Assembly: GCA_021234155.1 (NCBI GenBank)
Contig: JAJEKV010000032.1
Location: 12,726,283-12,790,282, forward strand
DNA: 64,000 nucleotides
Direction of reading: 5' to 3'
From: Isoetes taiwanensis
Taxonomy: Eukaryota; Streptophyta; Lycopodiopsida; Isoetales; Isoetaceae
Shown here: piece after piece, positions 23,558 to 35,958 of the stretch
How the letters are laid out: each line of letters begins with the position of its first letter
Position numbering within the stretch: position 1 is the first letter of the stretch
The notes under the pieces: model-generated
What the model saw: only the letters and a program-made list of their open reading frames with translations
What the model was told of the DNA's origin: nothing
Database searches by the model: none
Made by a program: the position numbers and the translations under genes

Positions 23558-24576
23558 GCATGGCAAAGTCTTTGCCACACTATAATGTGTTTGCCCATCA
23601 AGTAGTCATTTCTCACAAGGAGCCGCAGTACCAGATATATTGGTAGCATTCCATAGGATTTATAGTGCCATGTGCCAGGACAGTCCCCTAAAAGCTGAGG
23701 AAAGGCTAGGAGTTAGTAATTTAGTAGCTAAGAATGTTTTAGCGAACTCGTGGAAATCTATCTGTTCTAGGAAGATCCAGTTCTTTAGATGGACAGCTCT
23801 GCAAGGGGGACTCAGTACAAAGGAAAATTTGTTTAACAAGGGTATCGTAGGGGACGATAAATGTCCTCTTGGTTGTCTAGTCACAGAATCTACCGAGCAT
23901 CTCTTCTTCTGCCCATGTGTAGCGGAGTTCTGGCAATGGGTTTGTCCTATTATTGGGCTTATGATGCACCAATTGGTATGGCCAGAGGTGGTATTGGTTT
24001 CAGACAAATGCTGTATAGAAGCCTCCTTGGTAAATCTGGCACTCTGGGTGATTTGGAAACATCGGTGTGGCGTAGCTCTGGGTGGTCAAGTAGTCTCTAT
24101 CATGAAGCTAAAAAACTCCTTCAACCTGGAAGTTGCCCTGATGGCTTTGTCACATCATAGAAACAAAGGCAAGGAGTACAATAAGGGGCTTGACAGATTA
24201 GGGACCCTGGTGGGGTTCTATTCCTTTTTTAAATGCCATTGGGTGGATATTGATAACTCTGTTGATGAAGTGGCCACGTCCAGTGGTTCAGATTCCTTAA
24301 CTATCCAGGTTTGAGAATTGCTAAGGGGATCTAACAATGGAATGGAGCTGCCTCTCCCTGTAGTACCCACCCCTGGGAGAAGAAAGGTGCTTTCCCTTAT
24401 AGTACCCTACAGATGGAGAAGATGAGGAGATGCTCTCTATAGTACATGTGTTTTGACCCCTCTGAACATCCTTACTGTTCTGCTTACCCTTAAAGGGTAT
24501 CTACTGTACATATCTTTTCAACTTTCTATATATATGTACATACTTACCCTCAAAAAAAAAAAAGGGCATGGCAAAG
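23558..24576 (+). mobile_element. L1-type LINE 3' end with 11-bp target duplication
   Basis: GCATGGCAAAG at 23558-23568 and again at 24566-24576 enclose a 5'-truncated LINE ending in CCCTC plus 12 adenines (24552-24563). Its 3' terminal words resemble those of the LINE ending at 18957 (CTYACCYT then poly-A). Confidence 0.88.
23640..24314 (+). CDS. L1-type ORF2 C-terminal fragment (zf-RVT region)
   Basis: Uninterrupted 224-codon frame: VLANSWKSICSRKIQFFRW, STKENLFNKGI, zinc motif CPLGCLVTESTEHLFFCP, ALWVIWKHRCGVALGG. This is the C-terminal zf-RVT domain found in plant L1 elements. Endonuclease and RT catalytic parts are absent through 5' truncation. The frame is intact, so the insertion may be young. 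Confidence 0.8.
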   Translation: MVAFHRIYSAMCQDSPLKAEERLGVSNLVAKNVLANSWKSICSRKIQFFRWTALQGGLSTKENLFNKGIVGDDKCPLGCLVTESTEHLFFCPCVAEFWQWVCPIIGLMMHQLVWPEVVLVSDKCCIEASLVNLALWVIWKHRCGVALGGQVVSIMKLKNSFNLEVALMALSHHRNKGKEYNKGLDRLGTLVGFYSFFKCHWVDIDNSVDEVATSSGSDSLTIQV

Positions 24577-25287
24577 GCCTGCAACATCTATCCTAACGCT
24601 TTCAAGATCATTTGCTCACGCCACATAACATCGAAGACTTTCCAATATGAGCTGTCAAATTGGCACAAGAATATTTTATCCACCCACTCCAAGGGTTGCT
24701 CGGGGTTGGAGCAACCCAAAAAGGACATAACTTAGAAAGCCCATTGGACATAAGGTAAATTGGAGGACTTTATTTGATCATGTTTTAGGTTTTGCATATC
24801 TACTTCCACGTGGATACTATTTGTGGTTGGATAAAAAAAGAATATTAAGGTGCAACAATTACGCTGCAAAACCTACGACTTTGAATGCTCGTATACGTTA
24901 AACCATGTTTAATTTTTTACTTCAACATGTTAAACTGCAACAATGTTCGTGCAAATCCTGTGTTGTTATTTTCAAGGGATTTTGGAAAACCTCCAGGGAA
25001 CATGAGAACATGGGAACCCGACGTAAGTGGTTAGATTCTTGGGATTTGAACCCCTGGAACCATCAACTAATACCCCATCTTTTTTTAGTATATTGACAAT
25101 AAAACAAAGCCAAAGTGGAGGCTCGGCTAATCAAATTGCAGTGCGGGGCACTGTATTTAGTTTGTTAATAAGAGAGCATATCAGTGGGGGGCCTTTAACT
25201 CTGTCCTTTCCACAGTAATACAGTCTTTTTTATAGTGTACAAATTCCAATCTCTGGCATGGATTATCTTTGAAGAAACAACCTCCTT
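24577..25287. other. intergenic, nothing recognised
   Basis: AT-rich. It lies downstream of the coiled-coil gene's stop and so may include its 3' UTR (minus strand). Confidence 0.4.
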
Positions 25288-27071
25288 TCATGTCTTGAGA
25301 TATGAAGACCTATGCTGCTTCTCGAACATATAATGCTCTTGCTTGCACTGTTTTGCCAAAGAAGTTATCTGTTTAATGAAGTCTGTCACTTCTCCTAGTT
25401 TCACTCTTCCTTTATCCAAATCAGATTGCAAACTTTTGAGCTCATCTTCCTTTTCTTTGAGCAAAACCATTGCAGCAGTATATTTTTCTTCTTCCCTCAA
25501 CACTTGGGCTTTCAACTCATTTACCTCTTTCTGTAATTGGGCAATAACAGTATTTGTAACTTTCAGCTGATTATCCTTCTGAGACAGAGCAAGTTGCATA
25601 CAAGAAACCTGGCATTTTACTTGCCCTATCTCTAACTTTATCGTTAAGAGTTCTGCTTGCTTCATTTGCAAGCATAACAGAGTATCAGAGTAAGCAGAAT
25701 CTTTCTTCTGTAGCTCTTTTCTCAAGTCATTAACTTCCTCGATCTGGTTCTGCAATAAACCTTTTCCTTTTTGCAGTTCGAGCTGCAATAGTTGAGCAGA
25801 GTTCTTCTCCTGATTTAATTGCTGCTCAAGATTCTGATATGATGTTTTAAGAGTGTTCACCTGATCTTTTTCTGCATTAACCTTGGCCATGGCAGCTTCA
25901 AGGCTCTTTCTACGTGATTCCAATAACTGGGTCTTGGATAATAGCTCTTTACGCTGATGGGCTATGTGTAAATCTTGGGAGCTCAACTCCTGCCGGAGCA
26001 TCTCAATGTTTGCATTTGACAACTCAAGCTCTAACTGAAGATTGCTAGCCTGAGCTTCAGCTATGTCAGCTTGATCACCCTTGATCTCGGTGCAAGCAAG
26101 TGCTCGAAGTTGCAACATATTCTCTGCCTTTTGTGCCCTATCCTCTTCCAAAAACCTGTTTTCTTCTGACCTCCTCACCTGATCCTTAATCTGTTTCAAA
26201 CTGGTCTCCACTTCATTGAAATGGAGAGTTTTTTCCTTAACAGTTTCTTGAACATTATGGAGCCTTCTTTCCCTAAATTTTATATCCCAAGCTAAACTAG
26301 AAAGAGCATCATCCTTTTGAATAATAGCTGCATTCATCTTTCCCAATTCGTCCCTCTTTCTTGATAAAACACGGCGTTTTTCATGGATTTCATGCTCATG
26401 TTCCCTTACACAGATCTTTCCTTCACTCAGATCTTTGGCTTGCAAGAACAGTTGCTTTCTAAGATCATCAATATCGTTTTGCCGACTACTTTGGCCCTTA
26501 CGAGCAGTTTCTAGTTCTTCTCTATACCTAAAAACTATGGAGTTTACAACTTGTACAGCCTGCCAGTCCCCCTGTGCTGCCCTTTCCGCATCACGCAACT
26601 CCTCTTCCCTCCGCTTTAAAACTTGCAAAGTCGCATCACGACTTACTTCTAGCTCTGTTACTACTAATCCTATAGATTTGAATACAAAGTCTTGGAATTT
26701 TTTTGCCCTGTTTTTGGATTCCGGAATGTAATAAACATTTTCTAAAACATCCTTCGTACCAAATTTGAAGCTTTCCTTCTGCTTAGAGTCGTCAAGCACC
26801 ATATCCACACCGATAATACGCCTTTTGGGTCCATGGGAGAAGGCTTTAAGACCTCCCTTATTCAAAACATACAGGTTCCTCTGCATTAATAGCAAAACAA
26901 TAAGAACTTCGATAAACAAAGAAACAAAACGTCAAGAACAGGATCAGTAATATAAACAGAACTAGGAAAAAAAAATTCAAACCGTTGAGATTGGTAGCTT
27001 ACATTTGACAAATTTGGGTTATGAAGCGGCAAGCAGCTCTGGAGAAGGGCAAAAGGCATAACTGATGCCAT
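25288..27071 (-). CDS. two-exon long coiled-coil protein, probably plastid-targeted
   Basis: Exon 1 27071-27003 (23 codons, MASVMPFALLQSC...), intron 27002-26881 (GTAAGC donor, TTAATGCAG acceptor, phase 0), exon 2 26880-25288. Protein about 553 residues. Residues 1-25 are Ser/Leu-rich with no acidic residue, which could be a plastid leader. A conserved-looking block follows (LNKGGLKAFSHG), then almost continuous heptad coiled coil (VLKRREEELRDAERA, LELELSNANIEMLRQEL, VNDLRKELQKKDSAY) to the end. It resembles the plant long coiled-coil 'myosin heavy chain-related' chloroplast proteins (MFP1/MRC-like); which member I cannot say. No transmembrane segment seen. The frame is intact over 1.6 kb with plausible splice sites, so likely a working gene. 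Confidence 0.75.
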
Positions 27072-27457
27072 GGTGAAGACGGGGGCAGATGAGAATATGA
27101 AGCAAACATACCTGGATATGGAGCCCAGGCGGGGTGGATAAGGAGAAAAAAAAAAAGAGAGGAAGAAAAACAAATGTGGCCCAAGTCCGGCGAGACGGAT
27201 ACGATCGTGGAATTGGTAGCCAAAAGAGCGCTTTATTTCGGGTCCTACAAGGAACCTATATTTTTTGTTGGCTTATTTGTCATATATAACAGGTACTTGG
27301 GATTTGTACACGTGGACCTCTCTTGATCACTAGATCACCTGCTAATAGACCGCTCAGATTTATCCACATCATTAGGTTTTCTAGAATTCAAACATTCAAA
27401 TTGTAACCGCCTCTTTGTATAGAATCCTATAGTATTACCCTTTCTCTAGCAGGGCTT
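27072..27457. other. 5' flank of the coiled-coil gene
   Basis: Presumed promoter and 5' UTR region, minus strand. No clear TATA element picked out. Confidence 0.35.
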
Positions 27458-27628
27458 GTGATTCCTAGCACTAGAATCTTGGCCGCCCATTACATCGTGG
27501 ATCTCTCGAAAAATCGGTGATTGCCAGCAATAGAATCTTGTCTGCCCATTAAACATCATGGATCTCTTGCAGAATCGGTGATTGCTAGCACCAGAATCAT
27601 TGAACATCGTGGATTTATCGCTAAATCG
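27458..27628 (+). repeat. three imperfect ~60-bp tandem units
   Basis: Units start with GTGATT at 27458, 27517 and 27578. Each contains AGCA(C/A)(T/C)AGAATC and an ATC(G/A)TGGAT word and ends AAATCG or GAATCG. The third is shortened. Confidence 0.75.
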
Positions 27629-27694
27629 CTTTCTATCGGGTAGTATTATCAGTATCCTTTTGTGTCTTGCTCCTTTGCGTCTATTACTTGATTT

Positions 27695-27957
27695 CAGTAG
27701 ATCCTACTTTGCAAGTGCCCCCCATGATGTCGTGGGACCTCATATCATATCTCCAACAATCATGCTTCAAAATATCTACATGCTTTTATGCCGACCTATA
27801 TTTCTGTCTACTTTTCCCATAATCAAAGTAATATTATTTGGCAACCCCTATTGCTTATAGTTGATCTTAATAAATCATGCTTGCAAGTGTTCACCATGAT
27901 ATTGTGGGGCCTATTACCTTATCTCATTAGATCATGCTTAAAAATATCTACATGCTC
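27695..27957 (+). repeat. two diverged copies, period ~171 bp
   Basis: GCAAGTG followed by CCATGAT occurs near 27711 and 27882; both copies end in AAATATCTACATGCT (27771 and 27941). Confidence 0.65.
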
Positions 27958-29253
27958 GGTGGAAGCTCCCATTGTTATCTTCTCATTTTCCATTTCTCAC
28001 CTAACCAAAAAATGGAAAGTTGCATAAATGGCTAAATCTCTGCCGTTGACCGAGGGTATATCCTGCGTTTTGCTCAAAACCCTGATATCCTAACCACTAC
28101 CTTGGAAAACCTATTTCTAAGCTACCAAAATGTACAAAAATGCTATGCAAACCTAAATTAAATGCTCAAATACACCATAGTTGACCTCCAACTAGTCTAT
28201 ATACAAGATTGCCTATAAAAAAAGGCTCAATCATTGTACATTGTTCACTTTTTGACAATACATGTTGGATACAAGTTGGATGTAACCAAGTTGTTGATTT
28301 CTTACAAAGGTACAATGAGTCTTACATTGCTAACAAATCACAAATAAAATAGAATGGAATTGATTTTTTTCGTCCACGGAGAGCAAAGAGGCATGTGGGA
28401 CTCAAATAAAGGACACTACAAACCTATTACTATTAGGGATTAAAAAGCACCCGCCTCGATGAAATGGTCCTTTGTCGTAATGGAGCAATAAATCTCATCA
28501 AACCACACCTACCGCCTCAACCCTCGGAATCCCCGATTCTCCCATGGCGTTATAGAGTCCCTGACTCAGAATGGTGCCTATGAATCAAGATAAAATGAAT
28601 CAAGATAAAATGAATCAAGATAGCTGCCAAAAAAAGTTCCCGCTTTCCTTGGAAACATCTGATTCTTAAATAAGGCTCCAAATCCCTAATTGTTCGGTTC
28701 TTTTGGAGCCCAAGAGCCGAACTGCAGATTTGACCCATCTGGGGCCACTCCATATTCCCTCGATATCAATCGGATTGATAGGCAGGCCATCCGGCTTCTC
28801 CTACCCAATCGGGTGGCACCACATCATCTTTAATAAGGTAATAAATAACCTTAGATTGGGGTGTTTTAAGTTTTGGCCCCTATTTAAAAGTTGTAACATA
28901 TTTCCTCCTTTTAAATTCTTAGTCCCCGAGGATTATGGGAGTATGCGTATTTTGATTTCCTAGGTCACATTGTGACCACGGTTTCATCATCTAGTCAGAA
29001 GCCCATTTCGGGGATGACCTTGTCATCATGGTTTTGTAGCTCATCGTTTTATATGGATGTCCCACTTGCCATCCCTGATGCAAATCTTTAATTCATTTTT
29101 AGATAACTGACCTCACATTGACTCTACTAATCCTTCCGTGGCCTCCATGTGTTTTGTGTCAGGTGAGGATTTTGATGTACGTACTCTTCACTCTCCCATG
29201 TGGCCGTGAAGAGTAGTTGATCTTGCCACAAGATCAAGTACTTTGTAATATTC
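27958..29253. other. spacer; small 15-bp tandem repeat
   Basis: TGAATCAAGATAAAA is repeated 2.8 times at 28578-28622. Otherwise no ORF of note. It probably includes the decayed 3' end of the gypsy element to the right. Confidence 0.4.
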
Positions 29254-31400
29254 CTATTGCGCAGCTTCTGAATGTGAATGTCTCACCTCAGGAGTTATGC
29301 CAAAGCTAGAGACTATGAATATTGTTGTTGGAGCTATCACGCTGTCTGTGGACAATATAGCTTTCTTGAGTTGGCTTACATGGAAAATGGGATATACGTC
29401 GATTCTATCTGGAAGCTCTAACTCATATGTTGTCTCATTGCTCATTCTTAATACCTTAAAGGGTCCAGCATATCAGAGCGTCAGTTTTTAAGGCTTGGTT
29501 AGTCCCAGTGTATGATCTCAGATTCTTACCCATCATTGCCATATAGGGACTCATTTTGGTACTCGTATGGTATGCATTGTTATAAGCAAACTATATGCAA
29601 GCTGATATCCTTCCCACTTGGACTGCTTTTCAAACACAAAACCTCTTAACATATCCTCCAGGATCCTGTTATATTCGTTCAGTTTGTCCATCAGTTTGAG
29701 GGTGAGTTCCACTACTCATAGCGAAGCTTACTCCTAACCCCTTCATGAAACCTTTTCAAGAATGCCCTGTGAACTTAGGGTCTCGATCGTTTATAATTCT
29801 TTGTGGTAGACCAAACGTAGGCTACACAACCCATAGGTACTCCCTTGCCACATCTTGTCCAGTAGCATCACCTCGTAATGCTAAGAACTTTGCATATTTT
29901 GTCAAACAATCGACCCGTCACTAGTACTTTGTGTATTGTCAATTGGATCGAGGGAGTTCCACTATGAAATCTATACTTATGCATTCCCACCTTTCTGAAG
30001 GTATTGGTAATGGTTGTAACAATCTTGGCTTGCCATGACCTGATTTTCCAGCTTGACATACTTGACACAGTGGTACATAAGATTTTAGATCTTGTTTTAT
30101 ACCAGGCCAAAAGAATTGTCTTTTAATCAATTCATATGGCTTCCATTCCCCCAGTGCCCTGCTTGTGAGGGATTATAGAATTCGTAAAGAATCTCTTTCC
30201 AAAGATTCTCCACTAAGGGTACATAAATATGCCTCTTATAGAACTATAATTCATTATTTTGCACCCAAAGAGTATCCTCTCTTTTGGTTGGATCTTGATC
30301 CTTCTCATACAAATCCTTGATTTGTTGATAACGGTCCCATTCTAGAGATACTATCCCATTGATTAGGGCATCTGCAATCGAGTTATCTTTTCTCGAGGTG
30401 TATTGAATTTTGAAGTGAAATTCATGTAAGATGTTCAATCAATGTGCTTGCTTGGGACTTATTTCTGCTTGACTTTGCAAAAATTTCAATGGCTTATCGT
30501 CTATGAATACTGTAATCTTGCGTGGCTTTTGTTGCTCCCTGACCTCAAGTAATGCCGCCAAGTTTCTAAGGCATGAACTATAGTGGCGTAGTTCTTTTCT
30601 ACCGAATTTAACTTGTGGCTCTCATAATCCACAACATGCTGTTGTTGCATCAGGACCGCTCCCAGAACTTGTCTGCACGCATCCATAACATGCCCTTGTT
30701 GCATCAGGACCGCTCCCAGAACTTGTCTGCACGCATCTATGTAAACATGGAAGGGCAAATTTAAATCCAGAATTTTTATATTGGTTCACTAGAGAGTAAG
30801 ACCTTAATCCATTCAAAGGCTTTCTTTTGCCATTCCCCCTATAAAAAGTTCTGTCCCTTTTTAAGTAGATCAATAAGGGGAGCTGCTACTTTGAAAATTT
30901 TGGAATAATTTTCTATAATAAGTGGCTAAGCCTAGGAAGCTTCTCACACCTAGCACATCTACCAGTTGTGGCCATTCCCTATACTTTATCTAGATCTCAG
31001 GCCAGTCCCGTTTCTGAAACTATATGTCCAAGATATGCCATTTATTGCTCTAGAAACTAATAGTGGCAAAAAGTTTGCGCTCCCAGGGCAATAACAATAC
31101 TTTTTCCAAGTGTTTTTCTTTATTCCTTGAGTAGATTAAAATATCATCCAAAAATATATGTATAAACTTATCCAAATACCCCTAAAACACATTGTTCATG
31201 GGATTACAAGCGCTCCGAATGGTGACTTGCTTGACCTTATGAAACCCTTTTGGAGCAATTCTTTGATTTGTTTTTTAACCTCTTCTTGCTCCAAAAGACT
31301 AAGTCTATATGACACCCTGGCCACTATCTTAGTCCCCAGTTCCAATTCAATCTCATGAGAGATTTCTTGTAATGGTACTTTGGGAGTTCATCTGCGAACA
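29254..31400 (-). mobile_element. Ty3/gypsy retrotransposon remnant
   Basis: Minus-strand pieces in pol order: RT entry around 31290 (QIKELLQKGFIRSSKSPFG), RT motif C around 31130 (FLDDILIYSRNKEKHLEKV), RNase H 30758-30501 (VLGAVLMQQ, YESHKLNSVEKNYAT), RNase H end 30438-30244 (FKIQYTSRKDNSIADAL), integrase zinc finger 30130-29939 (FFWPGIKQDL...CQVCQ), and integrase tail 29445-29254 ([20 protein letters not shown]). Stops and deletions separate them; the RT core between motif 1 and motif C is missing, as is most of the integrase catalytic core. No LTRs found. Order and motifs identify gypsy rather than copia. Confidence 0.85.
30637..30740 (-). repeat. 54-bp tandem duplication in gypsy RNase H
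   Basis: TTGTTGCATCAGGACCGCTC starts at 30642 and 30696. In protein, DACRQVLGAVLMQQ occurs twice in frame. Confidence 0.85.
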
Positions 31401-31764
31401 CACCCAGTATTTGTTAAGCAAATTCTCAAGTTTGTTATCCTTATACATAGGGTTTATTTGAATCGAATCTATGGAGGAATCAAGAACATAGACAACATAT
31501 TTTTCTTTAATATTGGAATGGAAACAATGTTTTGCATGGCCATTATTAACTTAGGGCAAGCTATATAAGGAGTATCATGAAGGATGATCTCTTTTCCTCC
31601 CTTAGAAATAACTATCAAATGTTTTTTCAATCAATAAGAGGATTATTCTAAACGAGGTGCACTCTGGACTACCACAATCACCGGATCCGTCGATCCTATG
31701 GCGCAGACTATATGTTGGGATCTCTGGGCACCTCTCGTTTCACTTATAGTCATTTATGATTGGA
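31401..31764. other. spacer between gypsy and copia fragments
   Basis: No ORF with recognisable similarity. Possibly decayed gypsy sequence. Confidence 0.35.
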
Positions 31765-32944
31765 GGCGCCTATGATTTTAAAAAGAAGAGTCGAGCCTTG
31801 GATGCATTTCTTCTGTACAAGGCATTCATCGAAACTCAAACTGGCTAGAAAAATCAAAGCTCTACGTACTGATGGTGGAGGTGAATATCTGGGTGATCTT
31901 TTTCAAAGCACTCGTCAGCTAGCAGGCAACCAGCGTCAACTAACTTGGCGTTCTTCTCCTCAGCAAGACGGTATTGCGGAACGCAAAAACTGCACAATTT
32001 GTGAAGCCGCTAAGAGTCTTCTTGTGCAGGCTTCTCTTACTAAATGGTTCTGGGAAGATACAGTTGGCGCTGTTGTTCGTACTCAGAATATGTTACCCAT
32101 TGTGGCTATTCCAGGTTCTACCCCTCATGAAGCGTGGTTTGGTACAAAGCCTGATCTCTCTGACCTCCGTGTCTTTGGATGTACTGTGTATATGCAAGTG
32201 CCAAAGGAGCTGCGTTCTAAATTTGATGACAAAAGCATCCGATGCAGGTTTCTTGGCTACTCTCCTACCCATAAAGGTTATAAATGTCGGGATCCTCTTT
32301 CTCATAAGCTTCTTGTTAGTACTGATGTTCGATTTGATGAGTTACAATATCCAAATTAGTCTATGGACTCTAAGGAAGCTAATTTTATTGATTTGGACCT
32401 CCTTGTTCAAGATCCTCCAAACATGACCATCATTGATGCTGAAGCTCAATGTTTGGTTCGTCTTCAACATGTTTCCCTTCCTGCTCCCACTATTGTCACT
32501 CCTGCACCTCCTTCTGTTCCTCCATTTCCAGCTTTACCATCTAACCATGTTCTTCCACTTTGGCGGTCTCAACGTCTCCATAGTCCAAGTCGCAGACTAC
32601 TTGACAATCTAGAAACTAGTCTTGCCGAGTGGGTTTTGGCTACTCATGATGTTCCGTCTTCTATTCATCGGGCTCTTGAATCCCCCGAAGGGCTCCATTA
32701 GCGTGCTACTGCTCGTAAAGAATTGGCTTCTATGCAGCATAATCAAGTTTGGGAGCTTGTTCCTTTACTGCCTCACAAAAATGTTATTGATTTTAAGTGG
32801 ATCTTCACTAAAAACTATCAGGCTGATGGTACTTTGGACCGCTACAAAACTTGCCTTGTTGCACGTGGCTTCACTCTAGTTCATGGCATTGATTATGATG
32901 ATATCTACTATTCTCCGGTCATTCACATGACACATCTGTGCACC
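31765..32944 (+). pseudogene. copia element A, integrase to RT (left half)
   Basis: Frame from about 31770: KKKSRALDAFLLYKAFIET, a TAG near 31843, KIKALRTDGGGEYLGD and GIAERKNCTI (integrase core DDE region), FGCTVYMQVPKELRSKF, VRFDE, a further stop near 32357, a proline-rich linker, a stop near 32699, then RT entry (VWELVPLLPHKNVIDFKWIF, YKTCLVARGFT). It stops at HMTHLCT where the younger copia B is inserted. It resumes at 38012. No LTRs of its own remain. Confidence 0.85.
32940..32944. repeat. target site duplication GCACC (left), copia B
   Basis: Matches GCACC at 38007-38011. Removing one copy and the insert rejoins the RT frame of copia A (THLCT to LLVVAAQQDW). Confidence 0.9.
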
Positions 32945-33152
32945 TATTTCAGTTAAGAAAAATTGACACCAGAAGAAGCACCGTTTCAATTCATTGGATC
33001 TATCTTTATACATCTCAGAAATCTTAATATAGAAACGACTAGGCTGCATGCCGTGATATCTTCAACCGTGTCCTGTAATTTAGGAACACAAAAGGCAACT
33101 ACCCTAACTATAGGACAAGCGTCAACCTTGCCATACTTTCCAGTTTCCAACA
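32945..33152 (-). repeat. 3' LTR of copia B
   Basis: 208 bp, differing from the 5' LTR by four substitutions. Confidence 0.93.
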
Positions 33153-33162
33153 CTCCCCCTCA
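33153..33162 (-). promoter_or_regulatory. polypurine tract of copia B
   Basis: Minus strand TTGAGGGGGAG directly before the LTR start TGTTGG. Confidence 0.75.
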
Positions 33163-33540
33163 AGGTTGACCTGACAACAACATTATGACAACAACATTAT
33201 CTCTGACTGAATCTAAACTCCTTCTAAGACTTCAGTTGCAGCAATACAAGAAAGAACTTCTGCTACCAAGTTCTGTTACTGATTTCTGCACTAAACTATT
33301 TTTTTTTTTGTTTTTTCTGATAAAATACTCCCCCTAAAACTTTACCACAGTAGACCAAAAGAGCCCTCTGCCACCATGTTCTCTTAATGATTTCCTGCAG
33401 AAACCTTCACCTACTTAACAACATGCATCACTAACTAACTCCTTGCCTGATCACAACTGCATTCCCCAGCATCAAACTGAGCTCATGCCCATCTCTTGCA
33501 CACATTCTGAGAACCTCTTCCTTGGTAACGATTTAGTCAG
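33163..33540 (-). other. copia B 3' untranslated internal region
   Basis: Between the RNase H stop and the purine tract. T-rich run at 33300. No coding signal. Confidence 0.5.
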
Positions 33541-35953
33541 TCAATCAGTAGTCATAAGGTGAGTTCCCAAATGCTTTATGGTTACTTTGCCTTCTTCCAC
33601 TTTTTCCCTGGTAAAATGGTATTGTGTCTCAATATGTTTGGCCTTTGTAAAGTTGCTGGGATTTTTCACAAGACATACAGCTGCCCTGTTATCATTCATG
33701 ATGATCGTCGGATCTCTCTGTTCACTGCCAATGCTCTTAAGCAATCTCCTGAGCCAGATGGCTTCTTTTGTAGCTGCACATATTGCCATATGTTCGGATT
33801 CACAGGTGCTTACTGCAGTAGCCTTCTGCTTTTTACTTGTCCAACTCACAACTCCCCCTTGCAGCTTAAAAATGAAGCCTGTGCGTGATTTACGGAAAGC
33901 CACATCCCTGCATAGTCAGCATCAACCATGCCCTCTAAATTGAAAGGACCTGGATGATTTCCATGATAACAGATCCCTAAATGCGGGGTTTGTTTCAAAT
34001 ACCTCAAAATGCCCTTGAGAGCTTGCCAATGTGCAGGTTCTGGACACTCCATGAATTGTCTAAGTGTAATAACACTTTCTGAAAGGTCTGGCCGTGTACA
34101 GACCATAAAATGCATAAGGGAGCCTATCACACTCCTATTAGGGCACCCCAATTTTGCTGTCCACCGCCTTGCGCTTTGGAGAGCACGTTTCCGATGACGA
34201 GCTAGAATGCACTGCAGAGGTGCTTACGTGTCTGGTGGAGTGCATGTTGCACTTTGTTAAGAGAGACTCAACAGCTTTCCCTTGATGAATGGTGATGGTC
34301 TTATGTTCCTGATCTGCAAGGACATGAATACCCAAAAAGTATTTAAGTGGTCCTAAGTCCGTCATGTGGAACCGAGCTGCTAAGGAGGTCTAGTCTGCTG
34401 CATCAGCATGGTGGAATTGGAGGCAAGGATCAAATCATCGACATACAACACAATGATGATTAATTGGAACCCAAGCTGCTTTACATAGACATTCCAGTCT
34501 GCATCACTACTGTCAAAGCCCTGGTTTGAGAAAAAACTATGAATGGTCTTATACCAAAGTTTAGGGGACTGTTTCAGCCCGTAGATAGCCTTTTTGAGCC
34601 TGCACACAAGAGTTTCAGATTCTTGTTTTACAAAGCCAGGAGGTTGTGTTAAATAGACCTCTTCCTCGAGCCGTCCATGAAGGAATGCTGATTTAACATC
34701 CATTTGTTGCAGATCTAATCCCAGTTTGGCATATAAGGCAAGTACTACTCTCACTGAAGTAAGACGGGCCACAGGGGCAAATGTCTCTGGATAGTCAATG
34801 CTTGCAGTTTGAGAACATCCACGTGCCACTAATCTGGCTTTGTACCTGGAAATGATGTTATGTTCATCATACTTAAGTTTGTACAACCACTTACAGGTTA
34901 TAGCCTTCCTCCCGGGTGGTAACTTACACAAAGTCCACGTTTCATTCTCCATAAGGGATTCATATTCCTCAGCCATTGCCTGTTGCCATTTGGAGTGTTC
35001 AGGTGCCTTCATGGCATCACTAAATGAAGATGGTTCATCAATTGATGAGCTGCTGTGCAGTGCAAAATAGGCAGATCCGTGAGGTTTTCTACTGTTAAGA
35101 TAGTCTTGCATTCTTTCTGTATTTCTCCGTGACCTGTTAGATCTCATTGGAAGTTCTAAAGGAGACTCATCTGCATCCTCATCACTACTTTCTGGTCCAG
35201 ATTCGGGTTCAGATGGAAGTTCACTCTCCTCTAAAGGCACATCACCTGCATTATCATCATTTTCATATTCAGAATCACTAGTATCAGGGCCTTTCATTTC
35301 TGGAGCAGTACCAAGGGGACCAAAAGGGGCAGGGACTTTGTTTTGGCCAATCTTGAAATCTTGTTCATTGAAGACCACACTTCTTCGTATGATCATTTTG
35401 CGTGTTGAAGGCACAAACAATTTGTATATGGTCTCACCATAGCCTACAAACATGCATGGTGCTCCCCTGTTGGATAGCTTCCCGAGTTTCCTTTCCGCCT
35501 TGGAGAGGTGGACATACGCAGTACAACCAAAGATTTTAAGGCCATCCACAACTGGTTTTTCTCCTGTCCATGCCTCCTTAGGAACACTAGAAGTCAATGC
35601 TTTTGTGGGTGCTCTATTGATGAAGTAAACTGCAGTATGAACTGCTTCAGCCCAGAACTTGTGATCAATATCTTTGGATAGAATCATGGCACGTGCACAC
35701 TCCAACGCAGTTCGATTTTTCCGTTCAACCACACCATTCTGCTGGTGTTCATGGGCAACAGAGGTTTCATGCCTGATTCCCAAGGCCTGCAAGAAGTCTG
35801 AAAGTTCACCACTATTGAACTCTCCACCTTGGTTAGTCCTTATTTCTTTTATCCTCTTATCCTTAAAATTTTCAACCATGGCTTTCCAAATTTTGAAGTG
35901 TTCAAAAACTTCTGACTTGTTCTTGAGAAAGTAAACCCAATTCTTTCTCGTAT
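33541..35953 (-). pseudogene. copia B pol: integrase, reverse transcriptase, RNase H (frameshifted)
   Basis: Minus strand. Integrase core: IDDYTRKNWVYFL (upstream of 35879), EIRTNQGGEFNSGELSDFL, QQNGVVERKNRTALE. Then FGCTAYVHLSKAERKL, an acidic linker, RT (WLYKLKYDEHNIISRYKARL, QMDVKSAFLHG, YGLKQSPKLWY, IVLYVDDLILA), a frame break near 34370, TDLGPLKYFLGIHV, another near 34150, RPDLSESVITL, another near 33890, and RNase H (GGVVSWTSKKQKATAVST, KAKHIE). At least three indels inactivate it despite young LTRs. Confidence 0.9.
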
Positions 35954-35958
35954 AATCA

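Noticed and set aside
25029-25065. GGTTCAAATCCC-like B-box on the minus strand, possible tRNA or SINE
   Set aside because: No matching A-box, acceptor stem or cloverleaf could be laid out around it.
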